Part shown: positions 35,701 through 47,700 of the stretch, piece by piece | Layout of the letters: each line of letters starts with the position of its first letter | Position numbering within the stretch: the first letter of the stretch is position 1 | From: Sialis fuliginosa | Lineage: Eukaryota > Arthropoda > Insecta > Megaloptera > Sialidae | Direction: 5' to 3' | NCBI GenBank assembly: GCA_961205875.1 | Contig: OY540813.1 | Span: 7,349,001 to 7,413,000, forward strand | DNA length: 64,000 nt | Program-made: the position numbers and the translations under genes | Notes under the pieces: model-generated | Told to the model about the DNA's origin: nothing | Databases searched by the model: none | What the model saw: the letters and a program-made list of their open reading frames with translations, nothing else

Positions 35701-38700
35701 TAGAGATAGAGCTCAATAAGCATTTTATAATTAAACATGTTATTCATGTAATAAGTATTTATACAAATAATAGGTACTAATTGAATAATTATTTGAAATA
35801 GAATATATGCAACATACTTCCACCAATCTACATTAGTTTCTGGACGAGGTATTTTAACATAGGCCATATTTTGTCCTGGATAAAGAGTGACATTCATATG
35901 TCCATTATTCGGGCATTTTATATAAGGAGCGGGGACAGTATCTAAAAGAAATAAATATATTAATTCAATCTATTTTTAATTTGTATTTCATATGATGTAC
36001 CTTCTATACAATAATTTCTTGTCAAATTTTCGGCATTAGGAATATTCCATTTTAATGTTGATAAACACATTAACGGTACTTTTGGACGAATCGATCTATA
36101 TCCAGGTTTACAAAATACTCTACATCTTTGTCCTGGATGATTTTTACCTGATGTACAAGCATATGGAGCGATCCTGCCATTTGTAGGTTGTGAAAGTCTA
36201 GGACACGATACGGCTGTAAACAGAAATTAAAACTAAAATAAGATTTCATTACTTATGTAGAATAACTTAACGTACATATGCAGTATGGTATACTTTTCCA
36301 CTGTCTATCTTTTTCACAAGTTATGACGCCGTTTCCGCTTAGTTTGTACCCTTTGTCACACCATACAATACATTGACTGCCGACAGATAACTTGTCTGTA
36401 TAATAACCCATGCATTTTACATGACCAAATGTGGGTGCTATTGGAGCAAAACATTCTTCAGTTTCGAGTTTTTTACATCTTAAATCTGGACTTGGTTCAT
36501 ATCCATATTTGCACACGCATCTATAGCTGCCAATAGTGTTGCGACAAACTTGCTCGCAGCCTCCATTATTAGTAACACATTCATCTATGTCGTTACATAT
36601 TGTCTTTGAAGAATTGAGAGTGAATCCCAGAGGGCATTGACATATCCGACCACCGCGAGTATTAACGCAATAATGACTACATCCTCCATTTTTATATGAA
36701 CATTCGTTGATATCTCTGCAAGATTTGTCGTCTGATCCTAATTCATATCCTATTCTACAAGAACATTTAGCTTCTCCACCTATGTTCTCACAATAATCGG
36801 AACATCCACCATTATTTATACGACATGGCTCTTTTTTTCGACAGAAACTAGAATCTATCAACTCAAAACCTTTAACACATTCACAAATTGGTTTTCCTTT
36901 CACGTTTTTACAAATCTGAGAACAGCCGCCATTTCTTCTGTAACAAGGGTTTTCTAATACACATTGTTTATCATTATCATTCTTTAGATAAAAACCTCTT
37001 GGACAGAAACATAATGCTGTTCCATCAACATTTTTGCAAAAATGCGAGCACCCGCCGTTATTATGTAAACACGGATTAGGTATTTCATTACAAAAAGTTT
37101 TATTATAAAGTTGGAACCCTTTAGGGCAGAAACATATTGCCTTATTATTAATTTTCTTACAGAAATGTGAACAGTTCTCAACTGCACATGGTTCCATGCA
37201 TGTTTTGTCTCTTAATATTAGGTTTTCAGGACATTTACAAATAGCTTCCCTGTTTCTTTTTTCACAAAAATGAGAACAGCCACCGTTATCGATTGCACAA
37301 GGATCAATTTTCGTACACGTTTTATAAATAAGTCTGTACCCTTCAGGGCACATACACTTAATTTGATCATTAAAAAATAAACATTCATGAGAGCAGCCTC
37401 CATTGTTTTTCAAACACGGATTAAAGCATGTCTTATTATCTATATCCAATTGTAAATGTTCCGGGCAGCCGCATTCTACATTATTATCATAATAAGTGCA
37501 TGTATGCGAACAACCTCCGTTATTTTTTAAACATAAATCAATTTTAGTACAATTACTTAGATTAGTTAATTCGTAATTAATCGGACAACTGCATTCCACT
37601 TTACCGTTTAGATAATGACAGAAATGAGAACAACCCCCATTGTTATATAAACATAGATTTTTTTCAAAACAATTTTTCTCATCATATCCTAATTCAAAGC
37701 CTAAAGGGCAACTACATTTATAAAATCCATTAAAATTTAAACAATGGTGACTACATCCACCATTTTGATCTAAGCACTCGTTGATATCTACACATGTGGC
37801 GTTATCTGTTGCAAGTTTGTACCCCTGCTTGCAAGAACACTTATACCCACCCACTATATTTTCGCACATATGATCGCACTTGGGTTTGAATAAATCGGTT
37901 TCTGTACACTCATCAATATCATGGCAATGTCTTCTGTCGGTTCCTAGCACATAACCGTCAGGACAGGAACATATAAAAGTCCCCTGGACATTCTCGCAAA
38001 AATGAGAACATGGATTATGCTCACATTCGTTTATGTCATGACACTCATTTGTATTCTCCCCCGATTCATATCCTTTAAGACAAGAGCACATAAAAGAGCC
38101 GACCGTGTTCTCGCAAATTTGTGAACACGGAAAACTCAGGCACTCATCGACGTCCGAACAATCGATTTTGTTTTTTGCCAACACGAATCCCTCGGGACAA
38201 ACGCACTCCATCTCGCCATTAATGATCGAGAAATTATATGAGCAATGTAGAAATGATTTACTAGTTTCTTCTACATTATTGGAATCGTAATGTTTAACAG
38301 GCACGTCATAATCAATATCAAAAATTGAACTTGTTTTTGTTTCAATAATGTCTGTATTTTCTCCTACTGGAACGATGGTTGTATATTGGGTTTCGTTTAA
38401 TATGTTGTTATTTATTTCAATGTATTTGTATGTGTTTCTTGTTGTTGTGTACAAATATTCATCATCAATTAGAAACTGTTCAGTGCTATCGTCTTTTTCT
38501 CTTTCACCACTACCTTCGAACATAGATTCTGATGTATCAATTTCTTTATTAGGATCATTTATTTTTGAAATATTATATTTATCTATTTCTTTGTAGCTAT
38601 ATGTCACATCAATGTTATTATCTATATCACTGTCATTATTTTTATTAGTTACACTTTCATGTTCCTCAATTTTACTCTCATTTACATCATTTTTATCTAC

Positions 38701-41700
38701 ATATTCATTAAAATTATACAAAGTTTTGTCCACATTAGAATATGGACGTTCAATTTCATTTTCTATTTCTTTTATATCGTACCAGTTACTCTCATTAATT
38801 TTGTTTTCAATTTTAGTTACACCGATTTCTTTTAGTGTATCATTTTTATTTTCAACATGAATGTCAATATTATCATTAGTAGTTTCATAAAATACTTCGG
38901 AACTTTTTTCTGTGAGTTCGTTATTATTTTCAACAACTTTACTGTCTGTTTTATATTCTGGATATTTTTCTGTTATATCTCCTTCATCATATTCATCTTC
39001 ATCGTCATCGTAATTATCAGTATCTGTTCTTTCAGTTTTGTAGGTAGTGTTAATCACTCTTTCTGTTGTTGAAATTTCAAAATCTCTACCATTATTTGTA
39101 GTACTTTCATAATACGTGTTAGTAATATATTTCTCTGTTTTATAATCATAATCTTCCTTTCTTCTCGTATTCAAATTATTGTATTCTTTACTATCAATAT
39201 TTATATCATCTTCTTCTTGTTTTTTCGACTGTTCGTCTATCGACTCTTCAATTTGATTAACTATTTCATTAATTTCATGATTAATATCATCTTCTATTTT
39301 ACCATTTTCATATATATTATCTTTATTAACATCAATGGATATATTGTATTCCTCTGTTTTATATTCTACAAAAATTTCTTCTGTGTATCCATCAAATTCT
39401 TTTTCAGTACTTTCGTCTGTCTTTGATTCTATATATTCTTTATCGTTTTCAAGTTCATTATCAATAATTTCCTTTATATTATCTATACTATCTTCAATTT
39501 CTGCTTTATTAAAAACGTCTTCCGTCGCACTTTCTTCTAAAATTTCATTGATATTAGATCCCTCTATATTCTCATGTATAATATTTTTCTCAGTTAAAGT
39601 AATTCCATTTTCTTTATTAATGACATTATCAGTTGCATTTTCCTGTACATTTTCAATAACTTCATTTTCATAAAGATTAGTTTTCTCTGTGACATCTTCT
39701 ACATCAATGTTTATATCATATTCCATTGTGTTTACTTCATGTTTTAACTCATCATATACTTCAGTTACCTCTGTTTGAACATGTTCCGTTGTTTCCTTAA
39801 TATCTACTTTAATGTCTTCATTAAATTCATCATCTAGTTTTCCTTCTTGTTTCACACTCGCTTCAGTTATCTCTGCTCGAACGTGTTCCTCTGTTTTATT
39901 AGCATCTAATTTACTTTCTTTGTCTATCTCATTATCCACATTCTCTTTTTCTACTTTTCTTTCAATGTAATCTTCCTTTTCATCTTCATATTCATCCTCT
40001 TCATTTTCATCTTCATAATTATCATCCTTATCACTTTCTTCGTCGTATTCTTCTTCTCCGTATTCATCTTCCTCTCCATCATTATAATTTTCATCTTCGT
40101 TATCTTCTTCTTTTTCATCATCATTATTTTCTTCAATTTTTATGCTTGTATGTTTCTTTTTTGCATCACCCGTTTCCTCTGAAACACATCGGAATGATCC
40201 TTCTGTATTTAAACATCCATGTTTACATTGGGAACGATATTCGTCCATTTCACATTCATTGATATCTGAAAAAAATATACGGTTTTACTTTCAGAAAGAC
40301 ATACATAACAGACTTATTGCTGAATTTAAGTAACGGTTCAAAAAAAAAATTTTTTTGTCCTACATAATTCTTTACTACATTATATTGTTCAATATTTAAC
40401 GGTTTAGGCAGCGTATTACAAAGGAGCGCTCCTGCGGCAAACATTTTGCAACTTAATTTACTATTATTTTAACCAAAAGTCAAAAATAACATTTAATATT
40501 AATTTACACGTTCAATTACAAAACTATAATACCTCTACGTCTTATTTTCTTGTATTTTAGTCGATATTTGTATGACGAGTTGAAGTTCACTGCAGAAAAT
40601 TTCACTATAATTTTTTGAATTTTCGCTTTCGTTAAAAGTATGTTTATTGTATAGAAAATGACGTGAAAAGTTGAAATTTTCAAACCGCAGGTCTGTATCT
40701 CAAACCGTTCTCGAGATATAGCCTCTCAAAGTTTAAGTTTTTTCAAAATTTTGAAGAAAAATGGCTATAACTTTTGAACGCGTGGTTGGAATTGATTTTA
40801 GTTGACGGATTTGGAATCAGCGTATCAAAATCTATATAATGACATGTATAATACTTTAAAACTCGAAAAAAAAATTTTCACGACAAATTGAAAAAATTCG
40901 AAGGGGTATACCTTAAATGTCGATTTTTGACCAAAATTTTTTTGTCGGATTTTAAAGTATTATACATGTCATTATATAGATTTTGACACGCTGATTTCAA
41001 ATCCGTCAACTAAAACCAATTCCGACTACGCGTTCAAAAGTTATGGCCTTTTTTCTCCAAAATTTTGAAAAAACTTAAACTTTGAGAGGCTATATCTCGA
41101 GAACGGTTTGAGATACAGACCTGCGGTTTGAAAATTTCAACTTTTCACATCATTTTCTATACAATAAATATACTTTTAATGAAATCAAAAATTCTAAATT
41201 TTTTAGTGAAATTTTCTGCAGTGAACTTCAACTCGTCATACAAATATCGACTAAAATACATGAAAATAAGACGTAGAATCATTTAATTACTATATAAATA
41301 GATAAGAATATATAAAAAAAAGTAAAAGCTTGAACTAAAACTGTTTCATAACTAGTTTTTTTTTGTTAATAGGATAGGGAGGGTTGACAAAATATGCTTC
41401 CCTTTTAAAAATTTCACGCCTCGCCACTGTAATATATGTATAATATATAGATGTAACTAGGCAAACTTTAGAATTTTTACAGTGACTGTAATGTAGAGCT
41501 TAAAAGAAAAAATATTTATTGCAAAATATTGATCAGATTAACGATCATACTTTATTTGTATCAATGTTTCTCTTTTCCCGACATATCTGATTTATCGAAA
41601 AATGAAATTTAATTTAAAAAAATAAATTTTATACTATTTTAAAGCACTAAAAAAACTCATAGCATATCTTTTAATAGAAAAATATAAAATATTACTTCCA

Positions 41701-44700
41701 AACAAATAAAACAAAATTGTTATAAAATTTCTATAAATTTTAATTTTAAAAACATATCAGTTTCTACATTAACAAATTATGTATCCATCTCCAGACTAAA
41801 TTAATTGCAATTATATTGAACTACCCACAAACCGACAACATACTATACATACCTTTACAAGTTTTCCAATCATCCCCTAACTCCATTCCTGTCGGGCACA
41901 TGCACAGAGCAGCTCTCCCTGCCCTTACTACCACACATGTATGACTACAACCCTGTTTAGCGCATACGCCGTTATGTCCACCCACACAAGAATGGTCATC
42001 GGGTGCTAGCTTTAGCGGTGGTGTACAAGAACATTCGTAATCTCCGTTCGTATTTGTGCAAATATCTTCGCAAGGACCTCTACCATTACGTAAAAGACAT
42101 TCGTTGATATCTATAATTAATTCAAACTGTGGTACTGGATTGCATGAGGAATGTTAACGAAAAAAATAACGTCGGGTATTATAAACGAGCTAACAAGATT
42201 TGTTAGCTAGCTAGCAAGCACTTTCAAATGAGGTGTCAAACGTATCTGATAGTTCTCTTGAAGTTTCATGAAGTGTTTGACGATTTTAACGCACGAACAG
42301 TATTAAAAGAGTAGCGATATTATTAAAATTATTTTGCACGGTCAAAGTCGTCAACTGTGTTACAATATGTTTAAGTATTACTGCTCTAAATTTCATAGTT
42401 AGTATTAGTAAGCTCCTTTATAATACTGGACATAAGTATTTGTTTTTCTGTATAAACCGTTTTCTCTTAGAGTGCAAGATTAATTTAACAAAAGACGATA
42501 ATCAATTAAAATTATAAAATATGGTAATACTAAATACTCTGCTTGTCAAAGAGAGATGGGCATCAACAATATCCGTCACAAAGTTACGACAGACTAAATT
42601 CTATTTAAAAAAATAACAAAGATAGACATAAAGATGCTATTTTTTTATTTATCATGTTATCGTGTACATATTGCACTCACTTCACTAATACATTTGATTA
42701 TTTATTTATGTTGCCAAACTGAACTTATGTATGTTAATTCGAAACGAAAAAAAAATGTTAATTATATATTATTTTATATTTATATGATTTATTTTCAATA
42801 TCTTAAAATTATTTATTATATTAGAAGCCCAAATACAAAATAATTTACCGTCGCAAGTTCTTCCATCTGAATTCAGTCTAAAGCCTTGTTCACACAGGCA
42901 TTCATAAGATCCGACCGTATTGTTACAAATGTCTTTACAACCACCATTGTCGACTAAACATTCATCAATATCTGAAATAATAAATTATAAAAACATATTC
43001 TAGTAGTGTTATAAAATTTTTTGATCGCAAGAAAAAAAAACAAACATAATTTAACTTCATATTCAATTGGGTTTTAACTTTAAAAAATATATACACACAC
43101 TTTTTACTAATATTAAAAATATTTCTCTTATTCGAAAAAGATTTCTGTTTAATAGTTTTTTTTTTCTATAAAAACGAAACCTCACCAACGCATTTGGTCC
43201 CATTCACTACAAATCCTGGATAACACGCACACGTGGGCTGATCGTCCTTAATGTCACAGTAATGTTCACAATCAGTTTTGTCTTCGCATGTCTGTTTCAA
43301 TTCCTTATAGTTTCTGGTTTGAGTATCGTCATCTATCGGTTGAGTACTGAGAAAAACATCTCCCATTAAAACTCCAGGCTTGATCTTATTTTGTTCGCTG
43401 CTTTCTGAAATAAATAATACATTCATTGCCTACTTTCAGTAATAAAACTCATTTTGTACCGGGATATGAATTATTTATTGATTTTGCTATTTTTTTATAA
43501 TATTTAATTATAAAATATTTACACTAAAAAAGTTTCTACATGTCAAATTATCTCTAATCGGTTAATTTATATAAAGGTGTCCCAAAATTCGTATCTACAT
43601 CTTTATAAACTCATGTGACTCATGATATTAAATAATTTTTCGCAAAAAGTGATTTTACATTTTAATTTGATTGTAGCTAAAATTCTGTAATTATTTTTAA
43701 TGTTTATCAGAGCTGTCAATACTTCAAGTACTTGATGGTACTTTAAGTACTTCAACTACATTTAAAATTAGTAAAAAGTGAAGTTATAAAAATTATAAAA
43801 TAAATAAATAAATTATTGGAGTTTATAATATAGTAATTATTTTTCTGATTATCTATAAATGCATTTTTATTAATTATGAAAATATATTTTACATTAGTAA
43901 TTTGTATTTGTTAGAAAACCATTCACTTCATTCACATAAACTGTCCGTTTTTATTAGATTGAGTTGTTTAGGAATGTAACATGATATCCACAAACCTACG
44001 ACTTCATTTTAATGTACTGCATTACATTAGATAAAATAAAAATGTCACACCTTCTCACTCGAATATATTTTGACTGACACAAATAGTTTCATTTCAAGAT
44101 TATTCTAATTTATAAGCAACTTATGTCAAATATTTTATACATTAGCGAATATCATTTTGGAAATATAAGTTTTTATCAAATTATTTATGTATCTACTTCT
44201 TGATGACTAAAATCTTGAAACGAAAAATTATTAAAAAGTAAATGATGCAACAGGTAAACAATAATATTGACATCAATAAAAAATATCGAAAGACATAATA
44301 CTTAATAGAATGAATTGAATATTTTTGATAAGTACCAGTACAAAAGTTTGTCTTTCAAATAATAAAATAGTGCCGTATAAGGTATTGGCTGTCAAACAAA
44401 CATATGTTATTTAAAAAAAAAAAACATATAACAATCACACGTTCATACTGATTCTTTTGTTCAATACATACCTATGACGCCATATTATGAGTGTATTAAT
44501 ACATAATGCAATATATCAGAATTAAAAAAATATGAGAAAATTTTTTAAATGAATCCGCCCGAATTTTATATTTCTCTAAGATGACAAATAAATTGATACA
44601 ACTCTTAAAATAACCATTGTAATGGAAATGGTTTTATTTATATAGCAATTCGTGGGTGTTAAGATAAAATAATGACATATTCTGGGCTTTCAGAAACAGC

Positions 44701-47700
44701 ATTGTTAGGTGTTAGAATAAATTAATCTTTATAGGTGGTATAACTTCGTTGGGTGCATTTTCTTGTAATCTAACTATTTTAGTACATTTAATTGTGTAGA
44801 TGTGCCCATAAAAACTGTAATTATCTGTCTTAAAAGGATTCATGCCCATAAATAAATGTACATATAAAATCAACACATTATGAGTAAAATCAAGAAGGAT
44901 GTATATTATTATACCTATACATAATAGAATACTACATTTTATATTTTAAAATTTATAAAATACGTTATATTGGAGGTTATTAAATGTTTTCTTTTTTTAA
45001 GATAATCGAATTGTTAGGGTTCCGTAAAAAACTAGAAACACTTATAGTTTCGATCTATTCGTCGGTCCGTCCGTTTGTCCTTATAAATTTGATATCGATT
45101 AAGATGAAATTTGATATACGGACGTAGATTAATAACTCAAAAACAGAAATGATGACATTTTTGAAAAAAAAACATTTTTTTTAACCGCCTTCCCATAGAG
45201 TGGTTGGGGTGTTTTTAGATAGGTCTCCTAAAATGCAACAACAAATGTCAAAAGACCTTTTGATTTTAGCCCTTCAATCATGATATATTTGGTTTCCAAT
45301 GTGGTTATCAGAATGCCTCCCCCCCTCTCTTATTCGTTAACTATCAATGCAAAAAATCTGAAAAAATTTCAAAATGTAGTTTCTAATTAGTACTTTAACT
45401 GAAAATTATAACGAACACTATCAAAAAATTTTTGTACCCTCTTCCCATAGACTGAAAAATGTACTGAATTTTTTTTACTTACTCCATTGACTTAGCTTTC
45501 TTTAGATAGGTACCCTAAAATGTAACGAAAAATGTTATATGACCTTTTGATTTTAACCCTTCAGTCACGATACATTTGGTTTTCAATGTGGTTATCAGAG
45601 CGTCCCCCCCTCTAATATATTTAATAAAAAATATTTTTCAATACCAACAACACACCTGAAAAAACTATTTGTGCCCTTGCAGTTAACCTTTTCAGCCGTG
45701 TGTAAGTAGGTACTTTCATATATTCAAAATGTCAAATTGATAAGATAAAGATCGTCGTTTTCTATGAGACATGTAAAAATATTGAAGAAGATAATATATA
45801 AGGTAGTGGCACCAGATTTGGCAAGGACCCCAGTAATGGCAAATTCTTAATTAAATGTACTGAATTATAAATATTTGTTGATATTCTATTACTACCATTT
45901 CTGAATATTAATCTACATATACATATATACATTTAACTGTCTTACAGCGTGATTTGATGACAATCGGCCAATAGAAGTCAAAATGGTGGGCATTTAAACG
46001 AATTATTAGTAAGATTGTTTCAAATTTAACGATTCTTTCTTTTATATCTTTTGTGTCGTAGTACTTATCATTTTGTAATCATTAGCAAGTGTCCATCACT
46101 GTGTGCTCATTACTGGTTTAACTTTAACCATTATTGGAGAAAAACATAAACAAAATAAAAGGCTATAATTTAAAAACAAACTATACCTTTTTGGAAACTT
46201 TGGTAATTAAATTGATTAATTAATGAGTTACTTGTTTCATTAGTAACATAAGATCATGAGAATTAAAAAAAACAAGCCCATTAATAAAAAAAACAAACGA
46301 AAACTTGCTCTTATAGCGGCCATAACTGGTGCCTTTACCTTACTTAGATATATTTTTAGAAACCTTAAATAATTTTTTGTTTCATGCCCCGAAACCAATA
46401 TAAATACAAAACAAAAATACAACTATACAGACAAAAAGTTTATTAGACAAGACATTCTTGTATCGTAAATAATATTTTCTTAATATAAGAATATGATCAT
46501 AATCCAACTGTATTATTGTTCTCTTTAAAACAATATTGTCGTATGAATACAATAAATTCTCTGTTTTAAATATTTTCTCTTACTTTTTAATGCGTGTTAT
46601 CTCATATCGAATAAAACAGTACCTATTTTAACATTAAAACATCCTACCTCCATCACCCTTTTCGCAAACAGGCTTCGGCCCTATCCACATTCCTTTGCTA
46701 CAATACATCCTGTCCGAGGATCCCTTTCTCAACCTGTATCCTTGATTGCATTCAATCAGCACAGCGAGATAGTGTTTGTGAAGACCGCGCACGCGTACCA
46801 CGCGCCCGGCTCGCGCGTTCCGAGGCGGCGATGGCAAGTCACTGGCCTCTTCACAGCTCGTATCCAATCTAGGCAACAGTTTTTGCAGTAACAGCTCGTT
46901 GATTGATAGACGACTGTTTTTTACATGTCCGTGACGAATACGCCGAACTGGAATCAAAATCGTGTTATATTGAACATGGATTTGTTTTATCTAGTTGTAT
47001 GTTTGTGACAGTGGTTCCCAATATTGATTGAAATGATTTTTCATTTTTAGGGTTTGTAGGTCAACGATTAGAACCCTATTCATTTCATTTATTAGTCCGT
47101 CTCATGAACTATATAAGGTAGAAACTAAATATGCAAAATATAACCCCTCCTACCCAACCATCCTAAACATTCATTGATGTAAAAATTCTGTAAAAAAATC
47201 AGAGAGGCGCTAAAGATACTAGACCTTTTTTTTCAACTCAAAAATAGCACTAGCAAGGGGCTTGATACGTCTCTCTCCCTCCTCTCTCAATATAAATACT
47301 GGCTCAATAAATCTGAAAAAATTGATGGGCTATGCATAGATAATACTACGAACAACAAATACTAAGGACAACTACATTATATTTGCATTTTGTTATCTTA
47401 TATATTTTAATTATTATTATGGTAGTCATGTACTCAATACGTTAAAATAATTAACTCAGCGAAATGATGTTGAAAAAAAGGTTACTTTACTGTCATTGTA
47501 TAAGAAAAATCTTTTCAAAATCGTTAATTTGTACATATCTATGCTTAAATCCATTATTTATTTGAAAGAATAATTCTACATAAGTCAAATTGTCGCTAGA
47601 TGTTCTTACCATAATTTAAACAGCTATTCTGTATAAGAAACAAGTTGGGGGACTTTATCTATACAAATGCAAATAGTAAATATAGGTATATTATTATTTG

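Larger units (their letters stand above)
43405..46647 (-). other. Intron between exons C and B
   Basis: AT-rich intron holding the 45.0-45.65-kb repeat and one inverted MITE copy at 45.8-46.34 kb. Nothing coding is seen. Confidence 0.6.

Noticed and set aside
38105-39673. Several plus-strand frames of 60 to 110 codons
   Set aside because: They are antisense shadows of the long exon F, which has clear domain content.
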